A stretch of 64,000 nucleotides of DNA, taken from NCBI GenBank assembly GCA_013176395.1, contig JABMLP010000013.1, positions 992,001-1,056,000 of the forward strand. The letters run 5' to 3'. The translations under genes and the position numbers were made by a program. Below the pieces are notes generated by a model. The model saw nothing but the letters and a program-made list of their open reading frames with translations, did no database searches and was not told the DNA's origin. The stretch is from Venturia oleaginea (taxonomy: Eukaryota; Ascomycota; Dothideomycetes; Venturiales; Venturiaceae). Of this stretch, positions 1 through 10,006 are shown piece by piece. Every line of letters starts with the position of its first letter. Positions within the stretch are counted from its first letter, which is position 1.

Positions 1-2
1 GC

Positions 3-482
3 CCCAGAAGAAAAGAAGAAGGTCGATCAAATCCCTCCCACCAAAACACCAACGCACCACAGACATCCTATACAAACTCAGAAAACAAACCAGAACCAAA
101 ACACCAAGACCACCACCACGAACCCACCCCTCAAACCCTCCACGCCCGCAAAATCTGAAAACAATATTACCACCACACCCGCCAACTCTCCGACATCATT
201 GCCTCAATCCGCTACACAACCCTGAACCCCCCGGGCGACACAATACACCCCTCGTACAAAAACGTCCTCCCGAACCCCATCCTCAAGGATACCTATTTCC
301 TCCGTCCCCATCCACGGGTTACGTTAAACAGGGAGGAAAAGAGGGAGAAGGAAAGGAGACAGGTGCACTGGGAGTGTGCGCTTAATAGGTTGGAGGGGAG
401 GATTCCGGATGAGGATGTGGGGGGGAATTGGATGAAAGGGTTTTTGGAGGAGAATCCTTGGTGTTGGGGCCAGAGAAGGTAG
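3..482 (+). CDS. 3' end of an unrecognised gene (5' end outside window), one in-frame TGA
   Basis: The third forward frame is open up to a TAG at 480-482 except for one TGA at 156-158. Its codon use is typical of fungal coding DNA (C-rich third positions through about 170-300). The C-terminal part reads as a basic and acidic tail with segments such as LSDIIASIRYTTLNPPGDT and ENPWCWGQRR. The other two forward frames have less coding-like codon use, although frame 1 is open to about 225 and frame 2 to the early 400s. The TGA lies between an Ile and a Lys codon and could be a CGA to TGA change, an unrecognised intron, or a sequence error. I recognise no domain. The start lies upstream of the window. 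Confidence 0.4.
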
Positions 483-1084
483 GGAGGGGCTTATGGGGGT
501 TGTGTTGTGGTGTGAATGGGTTTCTGGTTCTGTTGGTGATGCGTGCGTGGGATGGAGATGTTTGGGGGGGGGGATTTCATATGGAGACTTGAAGAAGGAT
601 TTATGGGTATTTAGGGATTCATCGTTGGTATTAGGCGTCAAGGTTGATGAGAGAAAGATTTTATTTTGTTCTTTGTGAGTCCATGGTTTCATGGTGGAGA
701 TCGAGCATCGCTCCGAAGGAATTGAATGCTGTATGAGCAAGCGGCATCGAATTGGGGAACGCTTCCCAATCGTCCGGTGTTTGACAATTCAAGCCTTGTA
801 GACCAAACCTTTGATCCAATTTACATTATTCATTACACCCTTGGCAACACCTGCGTGCCCGTCCTCTATTTCCAAGACCAAGATTAGCTTTCTTTTTAGC
901 CTCGTTCGAATCTAGATCGATATTGCTAAATTTCTGGCAAAACTTGATTTTTCACATTGCCAGAGATGTACCAATGTCGATCTCGTTCACGATTGGGGTA
1001 TCGCAAACAGTTTTGCGTGCCATATCGAAAGGAGATGAAATTGGCAGCCCCAGTCGTGGCAATTTCCACATACCATTGAACCGT

Positions 1085-2626
1085 CTAAGCCTTGATATCG
1101 ACAGCGCTGGTGGTAGGACTCAGCCCTTTACCCGCCATTATTTCCTTGCTAACAAGTCTGAAACCACCGACGAGCATGACCAGAACTTCCAAACCCAAGA
1201 TAACAGCCAAAGTAACCATAGCACCAATGACACCAGCCACAGCCTTGGAAATCCCACCGCTGTTCTCTTTTGAGCCAGATTCAGAGGAGGTAGAACCAGT
1301 AGAGCTGGATCCAGACGCGTAAGCTGCGCAAGTACCCGTGGTGTTACCGCAAGCATGGCACCACTGCTCCGTCGTGCTGACAGCAATGGAGCTCATCTTA
1401 GCGTTGAAGGTAGTCCAAGGAATGGATGTTTCTGATCCACCGAAAAGTGGGTAGACGGTTGGTTCAGAGGAATTGGAAGCAGTGCCGTTGTGGAACAAGA
1501 AGCGGACTTGCAAGTCACTGGCAGCTGGGAAACCAGATTGAGTGCCGTTGGCAAAGAGCTCGAATACCATGGACGAAGCGTAGTCTGGGATACCATGAAA
1601 GTCTCCGTTGGCCATTGTCAAGTTTGCGAGACCGAAGTAGGAGAGGAAGGAGGCGTAGGCACCAAATTGGATGCCCATGTTGGATGTGCCGTTGGTTTTG
1701 ATGGTGTTGTTGAGGAACTTGAGGATCTCGCCTGCAAGCTGCATTCCTGGCATGGCGCGGACATTTCCAGGTTCGGAAGCGTTATATGCAAGACCGAATT
1801 CGTGGCTATCGGCCAGGGTGCGCAGTTGGAAGAGAGTGTCATTGGTCAATACAGATTCGGACTGGATAGTGGCATTATGGGTCTCGGCTACATTGATCAA
1901 ATCGAAGACTGGGACACTGTCAAATTTTCTGCTTATGATCACAAGCTCTCGATCTTACCAGTGTAAGCATTCTTGAAATTGGTGTAGTTGGCAGAAAAAG
2001 TGCGATTAACCACAGCAACTAAATCCTGGTAAAATGGCCTAGTAGCATTGAGCTTATCCATGTACTCCCGGCTTAAGAAATAGTTGTTCGAGGATAACTG
2101 GGCGTTCTGACAACCAATGGCATCCTGCAACCATCCATTGTCCTCGCTTCCTGTGCCACTCGTAGCGACATTGACAGGGATGATCTGGTATCCGCCAAAT
2201 GGAGCAGAGACAACAGTGCCATCTCTCAATGTCTGAGTCGTCTCGACTGGTGGGTAAAGTCCCTGCAAGAAAGCTTGGGCAGAAGATTGTAGCACGTTGT
2301 CCTGGGGAGCAGTGACTGAGATCTGCGAGAGCCTGACAGTTTTTGAGTTGAGACCGGTGACTTTTAGAGACGCATCGCTAGCAACGTATCGGTTTCGGTA
2401 GTATTCTCCGCTGGTGTAGACCTCTTGGTAGCCGAGTTGAGTCAGATTCGTGGGCGCCAGAGACTTTGGTGTACGATCGCCGTGTCTGTGGAATATCTAT
2501 TGAAATCAGTATCGCGTCTCGGATTTAAGATGTTGATGGACCTACATAAACGCCATACACAGTCTCTTGAGCCAAAGAGAAAGGCAAAGTGGCGAGAGTA
2601 AGATAGCTCAGGGTATTCATAATCAT
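1085..2626 (-). CDS. Histidine acid phosphatase-like protein, secreted or type I membrane (480 aa, 3 exons)
   Basis: Three exons fit: 2546-2626, 1959-2496 and 1085-1908, with introns of 49 nt (GTAGGT..ATAG) and 50 nt (GTAAGA..CCAG), giving 480 residues. Residues 1-20 form a signal peptide ending SLAQ. The join of exons 1 and 2 recreates the phosphohistidine motif IFHRHGDRTP at about residues 28-37, the hallmark of branch-2 histidine phosphatases (acid phosphatase/phytase). The second catalytic motif, normally HD, reads GAY in the segment IQFGAYASFLSYFGL, so activity may be altered. There are many N-glycosylation sites, a C-terminal Ser/Gly-rich stretch, then a hydrophobic helix (about residues 435-465) and a short basic tail, suggesting a surface-anchored extracellular enzyme. 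A second ATG two codons downstream (2620) is an alternative start. Confidence 0.85.
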
Positions 2627-3059
2627 TCTCTGCTCGCAAGGTTTTCCTGTATTTGCAGTGATGAAAGCAATTGAAGAAAGCATCAACGGTCTTATATGCT
2701 TACCCACAAGGTTCCGCTCGCATAATCATTATCTCTATCTTCCTCTAGCGGGGTACCTGTTCACGTCCTGGTACTTGGTACATTATCAAGCCACCTCTCC
2801 TCGCCAACCAGCGGGCCGTAGTGTTGATAATTCTGCATGATGACAATTCTCAAGGATCCAATTGGTCTCTGGCAGGTGAGTATGATGGGCGATAGCCGAT
2901 GGCGGCGAGGAGAGAAGAAGAGTGGGTGAGTGGGTGAGTGGATGCGTGGAAAGAATGGAGAAGCTTGAGCAAGCTTGAGCAAGCCACCCGCTGACCAAAG
3001 CTTACATAGCGGCTGGACAAGGTTTTTTTAACCGTTGTTTGACCGATAGTCAATCATTA
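2627..3059. other. Upstream region of the phosphatase gene; no gene seen
   Basis: No convincing ORF. It holds short tandem stretches (GAGTGGGT three times near 2925-2945; AAGCTTGAGC twice near 2960-2980). The 9-mer AGCGGCTGG at about 3008-3016 is the inverse of a motif inside the adjoining transposon end at about 3072-3080, so part of this stretch may be older transposon sequence. Confidence 0.4.
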
Positions 3060-3110
3060 ACGTACTAAACCACCCAGCCGCTCAAAATTTCTTGGCACGA
3101 CCATCTCATG

Positions 3111-4061
3111 TTACGACTCTTTAATTTTTTCGCTATCAACAATAGATTCTAAGTCCGTCGTGCTACTATCTGATTCAGAACGTATCTCGATATCTTTTTT
3201 ACAAGTTCGCGCATTATGCCTAGTTACGCCGCAGTTCCCACAGCGCCGTTGAGTTGGTCGGGCTATTTCTTGATCACCGATACCGCGAGCCTTCTTCGAT
3301 CCCTGAGGCGCTACAGACGCCTCTGCAGCTACCTGCGCTGCTGCAGTCCCATACTCCATAGTACCACCTTGCTGGATCCGCTTCCTTTTGCGCGATTTTC
3401 GCTTCGTTATTACTGCCAATTGCTCTTCAAGCTCGTGGTTGCGCGCAACGAGTAGAGCGTTTTGGTAAAGCATCAATTCAGCGCCCTTAACAAGCTGGGA
3501 AAAGCCTGCCTGCGCAGTAACTGGTGACCGATAAAAGAGTCGCTTACGGCTTGGATTGGCATCCAAATTCATGAGTACTGCTTGGAGTCTTTGCCTGCCA
3601 CGGCGTTTCTGGGAGACGGGGTTCTGGCGGGGTACGTAGCCGTACTTCAAGGCGGTCCAATACCGCCTGCGCGTCGATAGGGACTAGCCCTACTGCCTTT
3701 TGACAGTTCTCTTTTGTAAACACGTCGAAAAACGCGTCTTTGAAGGCAGGGAGAAAGCCTTCCTTGTTGATATGGTACACGCGTCGGCGCGCCAAGTCCC
3801 GGATGCGTTGGGAGTACTTGTGACGGCACGGCATGGCTATCCTGCAGTCACGTTACTTCGTGGCCTTAGCGTAGCGTGCACAGCCACCTGTGGCTAAAGC
3901 GCTACATCTTTGCGCTTCCGAGGTCTTTTGCTCTCTACCTAAGATTCTCTTATCACACCCAGTACTTAGAGCAATAGACCTACCTATGACCTCTTTTGCT
4001 TGCCGTGACAGTACTTGCGCTTCAACGGCGAGAAGAAGACCACGTCAAGGGGCTGGAGTAT
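3111..4061 (-). pseudogene. Broken 3' portion of a pogo transposase
   Basis: Two overlapping minus-strand frames (about 3544-3834 and 3111-3650) together encode the C-terminal half of the transposase of the 60.1-kb copy: the NKEGFLPAFKDAFFDVF segment, a helical linker, a basic KRKSRKRKR stretch and a CCHC zinc knuckle (CGNCGVTRHNARTC). The shift between frames near 3600 and the insertion at 3821 inactivate it. The last piece of the DDE core is found at 4011-4061, beyond the insertion. Confidence 0.75.
3821..4010. mobile_element. Small non-autonomous element (MITE-like) inserted in the pogo remnant
   Basis: The transposase sequence is interrupted here and resumes exactly after it. The 7-mer GTACTTG occurs on both sides (3814-3820 and 4011-4017; AGTACTTG if one base of the insert end is counted), and intact copies elsewhere have it once. 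The insert starts TGACGGCA and ends TGCCGTGACA, near-inverse ends. A 7-8 bp duplication with short inverted ends suggests a hAT-like MITE. No ORF inside. Confidence 0.6.
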
Positions 4062-4087
4062 AGTGGTCCGGGGCGACAATATCGTAT

Positions 4088-4477
4088 CAAACAAGTGAAG
4101 CGAAGTTTGCAAGATACAAGAGTTGTGAATTGTACTAAGTAACTAAAAGCAATAGCGAAGTAACTAGAAAGTGATGATACGAGATACTAAGCGAGTAGAG
4201 TCTCGTCCTTTATATAGAGTTCCATCTCCTAAGAAATCCTAGCTCTTCAATATGTTCATTTTGTTCAAAATGAACATAATGAAGCAAATGAACCTGGAAG
4301 TTCATTTTGTTTATTTCGCCAAGAATGACGAGAATGAACTACACGTGACCTTACACATCTGTGTAACGATCAACCAATGATAAAGAAATAGTATGGCATG
4401 CATTTGAATGCACATGAATGCAATCAAATACATCCGAATACAAACGAATACATGTCCACGTGACAGTATCCGTAACA
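4088..4477 (-). repeat. Candidate solo LTR or LTR fragment
   Basis: Read on the minus strand it starts TGTTACGGATAC, the same first eight bases as the LTR-like insertion at 8041. It contains a TATA box (CTATATAAAG, near 4209-4218) and leads to GATACGATATTGTCGCC, a U3-TATA-R-U5-like layout of about 390 bp. It includes a hairpin at 4251-4278 (13-bp arms, 2-base loop). The inner boundary is uncertain and I see no target duplication, so this may be a deletion product. Confidence 0.4.
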
Positions 4478-4932
4478 CTAATGGCCGCCTCGGACAGCGG
4501 ATTTAAACCAAATGCTCTTTTCTAGAACTTGTACTTCGGTCTCATTTCTGCTTCGCGTTCGTGATTGTCACTAGTCGTCTGTGAAGATGCGATGAAATAC
4601 ATTACGATATTGAGGTCGCTCCAAAGACGAAGTACGTGGCAGGGATGCACTGTTGATTTCGTACGCTAGCCCGCTTTTTAGCAATGGATGTGTTGAAATG
4701 TGTCACGTAGTAGATCTTAATATTGGGTGTAAAGATGTGTAATACTGGGTCAGAGACCCTATGCAAGTATATATGCAATCCTCGGGTTATGATTGCTGTT
4801 ACTCAACAGGAGGAGCAGTAGCTACTAATACAGCGCGCGAAGCCCGTATTGCCTTTCACAATAACCACAACAAGCACCATTACCTACAAAATATCTTTCT
4901 GTTCTACAGGCGCCGATACACCACTCTGCTCG
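4478..4932. other. Intergenic stretch upstream of the HNH-like gene
   Basis: No coding sequence or RNA gene recognised. It is probably the promoter and 5' leader of the pseudogene that follows. Confidence 0.3.
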
Positions 4933-5890
4933 ATGTCCAGTAACAGTCTTGAGTTACGTGATTTGTATGTCCAACCCAGACATTCCGACGGCAAACATCT
5001 ACCCGCATACGACTCCTTCAAAGTTGAATTCCGACATCCAGGTTATAGCGATTCGAACAATATCATTGTCATTCTTCCAGGTCTCGATCATGCAGAAGGA
5101 GGTGTCCATATATATATTGCGCAGATTGCGTGCGCTATCCTAGCCAACAATCGATGGGACGGATATTTTACTGAGTGAAGAGATGGGCCGCAAGTTGACC
5201 TAGGATCGAACGGGGTCCTTAGAGGAAAATACTACTACTTCCAGGTCCCTGATGTTGATGAAGGTACGATCAAAGAACATTTCCAGTCGGTATCCGGGCT
5301 CATCATTTACTAATATTTTCCATGACAGGGAAATATCCTATGGTTCCCACTTTTTCCCACTGGCAATTTCCTCACTCCAACCTCCCTGAATCTTGGGCTG
5401 TCCATGACCTCTCCAAACCGCCCACACAGCGACCGCTCCCACGGCAAGGCAGCCTTACTCAAGCCCTTCTTGCACGCGATATCTCCTGTCGTGTCACCAA
5501 TCATATCGAAGGTACGGAACATGCGCATCTTGTACCACGGAGCGAAGAGCTCTGGTTCAGTCGAAACAACATGTTTCGGTATAAAAACCAGCAAAGACCA
5601 GGAACTCAACCCATAGACGATTCACGTAGCGCGATACTCCTCCGGTCAGACATACATACGATCTTCGACCAGAAGCGTCTGGTCCTTGTACCCAAAATCT
5701 CCGCTTTCGTGGTACACGTTCTAGCTCCTGGCTTCACCTTAGAACTAGTGGATCTATACCACAATGTGCAACTACAACCGCTCGCCGGAGTCGCTGTAGA
5801 GAACCTTTTTGCACGGTTCGCGTGGTCGGTATTTCCCTTGGCGGTGGATTTCCTGCAGCAAGGATATGGGCGCAGGCTTATGGTACGCGG
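4933..5890 (+). pseudogene. HNH-endonuclease-like fungal gene, nonsense-mutated and truncated by a transposon
   Basis: Exon 1 (4933-5263) starts MSSNSLELRDLYVQ. It carries an in-frame TGA at 5176-5178, after which the same frame continues with plausible protein. A 65-nt intron (5264-5328; GTACG..CTAAT..CAG) joins in phase to exon 2. Exon 2 contains CRVTNHIEGTEHAHLVPRSE, the HNH_2-type core found in a large ascomycete family, then SDIHTIFDQKRLVLVPK and LAGVAVENLFARFAWSVFP. Around 5890 the frame runs into the inverted 5' half of a pogo transposase, so the gene has lost its natural end. In this family the HNH core is thought to be a metal-dependent nuclease fold; the function of the fungal members is not established. 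The exact junction is uncertain by about 20 bases. Confidence 0.7.
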
Positions 5891-6645
5891 CGAGAATGGC
5901 GATACCAAATCCAGCCTCATCCATATTCCACATATGCGCAGGATCGTACTTATGCTCCTGGAGCATCTCTCCGACTGCGTCAAACCAGCGTTTTACATGC
6001 TCATATGTTGCCCCCTCGTTGCGTACATGCTCTAGCTGACGAGCATATACTCCTGTTATCTCAGGATGTCGTCTTTGAAAGCGCTGGGTCCATTTATCGT
6101 TGATAGTGAAGCGTGGGGTGGTAGGTAGGATAAGATGTGACGCGTGCGTGACGCGTGCGTGTCGAATATGAATTGCGAGCTCTTTGAGCAACGGGTTGGT
6201 AATATGAGTTCCAGTATTTGTGTATCGCTTAATCCAGCGTACAAGAGTGTCTTCTTCCGCGATGGTAAGAATTTGGGTCATTTCGTGGCTGGTAGAGTTC
6301 GTCAAGCCGCCGTTGAGCCTGCGCTGTAGTGTTTTGTTATCAACTTGAAAGAACTTTGCAGCAGCCCTAATAGACGAAAAGTCTTTATTTTGTAGTGCAT
6401 AAATAGCCTTTGATAGTTGAACTTCGTAATCCGGCGATTTTTTGGATGATTTTGAAGGCATTGGTGAGAGGATAACGCGTGTAGTATGCGCTTTGGAGGA
6501 TTTTTGTGGGTCATATCTGGGGTCCACACTCTAATTCTTTATTTCCTTCCTAACTATCGTCGTTTGTTCTTTGTTTAGTTGTTTTACTACTCTAAAAGAC
6601 AAAATGCATTCCTGATAGTCTCCTGATAGTCTCTAACGCGTTTAA
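5891..6645 (-). mobile_element. Truncated pogo/Fot1 transposon carrying only the transposase N-terminal half
   Basis: The minus-strand frame from ATG 6461 begins MPSKSSKKSPDYEVQLSKA and encodes a pipsqueak-type helix-turn-helix, then a CENP-B/Tc5-type DNA-binding domain (NDKWTQRFQRRHPEIT), and breaks just after the first DDE motif (MWNMDEAGFGI). Beyond about 5900 it reads into the inverted HNH-like gene. It belongs to a different subfamily from the other copies in the window. A TA precedes the next ORF at 6646-6647 and may mark the outer end, but I could not confirm a terminal inverted repeat. Confidence 0.65.
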
Positions 6646-6708
6646 TAGGACCTAGCAATCGAATTCAACAAGGAGCCTGCTGTCTGCCCAGTTGAACAAC
6701 GTACAACA

Positions 6709-7200
6709 ATGTCACCACTGCAGTTCTTTACTGCCAGTGAATTTGCATTCATTCGCAATCGTCTCGTAACTACAGACATGTTTGAAGTTCTTCCTGGTCC
6801 ACCTGGTTGGTGGGAAGCACATCCTGACTCTGAACTCGCATTGCGACGCGATCTACCTGCTCCGGACCTCGCCGACGATGCCTACGCCTTAATGTTTGGG
6901 CCGAAGAAGGCAGCAAGAGAGAGATATGCCAGGGTAAGAGATATGGACTTGGAGACACTTGTTATGGTTCCACTTGAAGAACAGGCGACTGATATCATGG
7001 GTAATCTGATTGATGAGGGTGATATACTACTAGAGAATACGAGGGTAGCGGAAATAGTTCGTGCCGAGCCCGTGGATGAGACAGATGTTGATGAAGTCGA
7101 TAATAATGATGATGAGGAGGATGATTTTTATGATGAAGAGGCTGGTCTTCATATTATTGGCGGGGACTTAATGATTGACGATCCTTCTGATGAGGAGTAG
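6709..7200 (+). CDS. Acidic-tailed ORF of unknown function, possibly the severed 3' part of the HNH-like gene
   Basis: A 163-residue ORF from ATG 6709. The frame is open upstream to a TAG at 6646-6648, at the inferred transposon edge, and that upstream stretch (DLAIEFNKEPAVCPV) also looks coding. The first half contains LQFFTASEFAFIRNRLVTTD and PGPPGWWEAHPDSEL. The C-terminus is a long Asp/Glu run. Its place right after the inserted transposon and on the same strand as the truncated HNH-like gene suggests it is that gene's displaced 3' exon. It could instead be an independent small gene. I recognise no domain. Confidence 0.45.
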   Translation: MSPLQFFTASEFAFIRNRLVTTDMFEVLPGPPGWWEAHPDSELALRRDLPAPDLADDAYALMFGPKKAARERYARVRDMDLETLVMVPLEEQATDIMGNLIDEGDILLENTRVAEIVRAEPVDETDVDEVDNNDDEEDDFYDEEAGLHIIGGDLMIDDPSDEE

Positions 7201-7278
7201 TTCTTTGATGATTGAAGCGATTCGTGTATACTAGAAACAATGAACATCTCTCCTTCACTTTTGACTAACGTACTTCAC

Positions 7279-7363
7279 AAGCGAGTGGGCCACCCAAGCG
7301 AGTGGGCCACCCAAGCGAGTGGGCCACCCAAGCGAGTGGGCCACCCAAGCGAGTGGGCCACCT
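7279..7363 (+). repeat. Five tandem 17-bp units in the left terminal repeat of the pogo element
   Basis: The unit AAGCGAGTGGGCCACCC is repeated five times without gaps (the last unit ends in T). The right end holds the inverse of about two units, one of them split by the 256-bp insertion. The unit contains the likely transposase-binding sequence, so the array may have grown by slippage. Confidence 0.9.
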
Positions 7364-8040
7364 CACAAACGTAAACCGCCTTCGTAACAACGTCGCGTAA
7401 TGCCTCAACAACACGAAAAGCAGAAGATCTATAAAGAAGGACATATATTCCTTGCTATCTCAGATATCAATTCAAAGCAAATCCAAAGCGAAAGACGCGC
7501 TGCAGTAATATATAGCGTACCTCGAACACAGTACAACGCCGACGCGCCGGACAGCGCCCTCGACGCGAATGCGAGCCGAACTCGAAGCGATTGACAAAGC
7601 TAAAAGAGGATGTGGTTATAAAGCGTATTCTTAACAAAATCTTACGCGGCCTACCGCCGTCGATGGCCTACGTACAAGATATGGCTAATAAACTACTAAG
7701 AGAGCGGGGTGGGAAGCCTGTTGGCAAGAACTGGGTTAACAACTTGGTAAAGCGTACGCCAGAGCTTACCACCCGATGGAGCCGTCCATACGATCGCCAG
7801 CGAGCTGCCTGCGAAGACCCGGCGGTTATTATACCCTGGTTCACACTGATTCAGAGGATAAAGGCAGAGTACGGTATCATAGACGAGGATACCTACAATT
7901 TTGATGAATCTGGCTTCTTAATAGGCAAGATATCGTCTCAGCTAGTCGTTAAAGGCTCAGAGAAACCTGGCAAGCAGAAAAAACTACAGCCAGGCGATCG
8001 TGAGTGGGTGACCCTGATACAAGGCGTCGGTTCAACAGGG

Positions 8041-10006
8041 TGTTACGGGGAACTCGTTTCTCAACACAGTTGATTATGTCAAGACCTTCTTGACGCCTGT
8101 GTTCTCTTGTTCTGGTCCGCGGGTTTGGGGTAAGGGCAATATCAGTCTGGAAGTACTTACCTTAAGTACCTTTCCTTGCTCAGGTTCTTTGGAGGCTCAC
8201 TAGATCCTAGCCGTCCGATGTATCTCCCAATTCAATTGTCGTCTAACCGATTTGATCCTCAGATCAATCCTGAACGCTTGTCGGTTAGTATGAAGGTTGG
8301 GGGTGGGCTTGCTTCGTGTGCATATGACTTGTGCTTGATTGTATCTAAGTAAAAGGTCGTTACTGTAGTAGGTTGAAGAAGCTCCTATGTGAGAAACATA
8401 ACATGAGATAACCACGAAGAGAGAAAGGAAAGTCAGTCCAACGTCCTCCCTATATACCCTTCTGGTTCTGGGTGCCAAGGTGTATTCCCACACCTCTTGG
8501 CTCTTCCCACACTTCCCAGACTGATTGATTGATTGATTGATTGATTTTATCCTACTCGGTTGCAGCCGCTTAATCACGCAGCTATGTCCGGTTAGGAGGA
8601 CTTCATCAGACACCCGACACGTGATAGATTATATAATCCACCGCGCCCCACTTCGCCCCGTTCACTGAAACAAGACCAGCTGTCCCCTCGGTCCTCCCTC
8701 TTTTCCCTTAACCAGTATCTCCAAATGCCCGCTGGCTCTTGTAGATACTGGTTATTCTGCTAGTATATCTGTGCTATGTAGACTCAAGAGGCAATGCCTC
8801 GTGTTTCGCTATCCTTCTACCTACAGTCTCCCTCTAATGCTCAGCTTGTCTATCTGTTTCGCCTTATCCCTCAAGGCCAATGGGTTCCCTAAGTATGTTT
8901 CTGCTTGTGAAAGTTGCCTTGCACCAGATTCCTATGCGGCGGTGTATTTGGTTGTGTGATGCTGGAGACAATAGTAACCATCGTAGTCGTGATTTCGCTG
9001 CTTGGGTGTGATACTCCGGGTATGCCCGTGGACGAGGCTGTCTGGTAGCTGCCGTATTGTATGGCGCCGATCGTGCTATAGACCTGCCGTCTTATAGTCG
9101 GAGCCTATCTGCTGCTAGTCGCTCTCCCTACTTGCTATATCGCGCTCCTACTCTTGCCAATGCCATAACTGGGACGCAACAGTCTGGGGAGAGGCTCAAG
9201 GCTACGTCTGCTAGCTTACAGGGAGGGGATTTGCCGCCAATAGGCTCCTTCTATGCGTCCTTACTACTTACTGTGTCGCGCACCTACTCTTGCCAATGCC
9301 ATAACTGGGAGGCAACAGTTTGGGGAGAGGCTCAAGGCTCTGGGCAACAGCTTGTAGCAGGACGGTTTGCCAAGACGTTGGGAGAGGTTGTCTAGTCGTT
9401 GCAGTGGTGTGTGGTGCCGATTGTTGCGCACCGGGCGTCTGGTGTTTGAGTTGTGTTGAAGGTATTGCCGTTCTAGCAGTGACTCGTCGACTCGGAGCGT
9501 TGCAGTGTCATCTGGGGTGATGGACTAGCCGGGAGATAGTGACTAGATGGTTGCTGTTGTCTTTGGTGGACGCATCGTTCGTGTAGCTTGCTCATGTATT
9601 CGTCTGCTTGCTCTGCCGTGGCCGCGACGGCGACTCTAGAGATATCTCATCGACGCTGAGGGACGCGCGATGGCCTCTAGAGGCCGGAGCGGCCACTGGC
9701 AGAGGTGTTTTGATGATCCTTAGATGATACTTCTGTAAATTCCAAAAATTGAGTTCTCGCTGTGTGTGCTGTTTCCTTCACACTTCCCAGACTGTGGGCA
9801 ATGCCAAGTGCTGTGGGAACTGTGGGAATATCACGTGACTCCCGCACGTACTATTCTCTCTTAGGACTGACCTGGTTGCACCAGCCCCCTCTTGTGCGCC
9901 CAACGGATTCCACTCCACATCAGTCCTAACAACAACTTCTTGTTATCCAACCATCCTCTGCAAGTCCCGTTGTCCCTGCTCTTCGGTCTTGAGGTGATCT
10001 GTAACA
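8041..10006. mobile_element. LTR-like insertion of 1,966 bp with 5-bp target duplication CAGGG
   Basis: The ends are TGTTAC and GTAACA (6-bp perfect inverse, TG..CA) and the flanks are CAGGG at 8036-8040 and 10007-10011. Excising the insert plus one CAGGG restores the transposase frame. Nothing inside resembles gag, pol or a second copy of either end, so it is either a very long solo LTR or a non-autonomous retroelement. It contains a GATT microsatellite near 8520-8545, a 135-bp-period duplication near 9149-9339 and a 14-bp palindrome at 9672-9685. Short ORFs inside have no recognisable domains. Confidence 0.75.
9149..9339 (+). repeat. Two direct copies of a roughly 56-bp segment, 135 bp apart
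   Basis: The segment starting ACTCTTGCCAATGCCATAAC and ending GAGAGGCTCAAGGCT occurs at about 9149-9204 and again at about 9284-9339 with few differences. The preceding sequence (a CTCC..CTA..TATATCGCGC-type stretch) is also partly shared, so a unit of about 135 bp was duplicated inside the LTR-like element. Confidence 0.75.

Larger units (their letters stand above)
3060..4061 (-). mobile_element. Remnant of a pogo/Fot1-type DNA transposon (3' half, minus orientation)
   Basis: The left end begins after a TA with ACGTACTAAACCACCCAGCC, similar to the termini of the other pogo copies in the window, and TTCTTGGCACGAC follows, as it does inside the right end of the copy at 38463-40288. The transposase reading frame runs leftward from about 4061. 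At 4061 homology to the intact copies (a segment encoding the HILQPLDVVCFSPLKRKY region) stops abruptly and unrelated LTR-like sequence follows, so the 5' half with the DNA-binding domains is missing. A 190-bp insertion splits it at 3821-4010. Confidence 0.75.

Noticed and set aside
324..740. 138-codon minus-strand ORF rich in Pro/Ser/His
   Set aside because: It is antisense to the coding-looking frame of the first gene and its composition reflects purine-rich plus-strand DNA.
4761..4932. Possible N-terminal extension of the HNH-like gene
   Set aside because: The frame from 4849 is open but Thr/Ile-rich and leader-like; ATG 4933 gives the better start.
7279..7363. CRISPR-like array
   Set aside because: The 17-bp units are directly adjacent with no spacers and form part of a transposon terminal repeat in a fungal genome.
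8200..8613. 137-codon minus-strand ORF inside the LTR-like insertion
   Set aside because: It reads through the GATT microsatellite and has no similarity to Gag or Pol.
9672..9685. 14-bp palindrome GGCCTCTAGAGGCC
   Set aside because: Real, but short and inside a repeat-rich element; not strong enough for its own claim.
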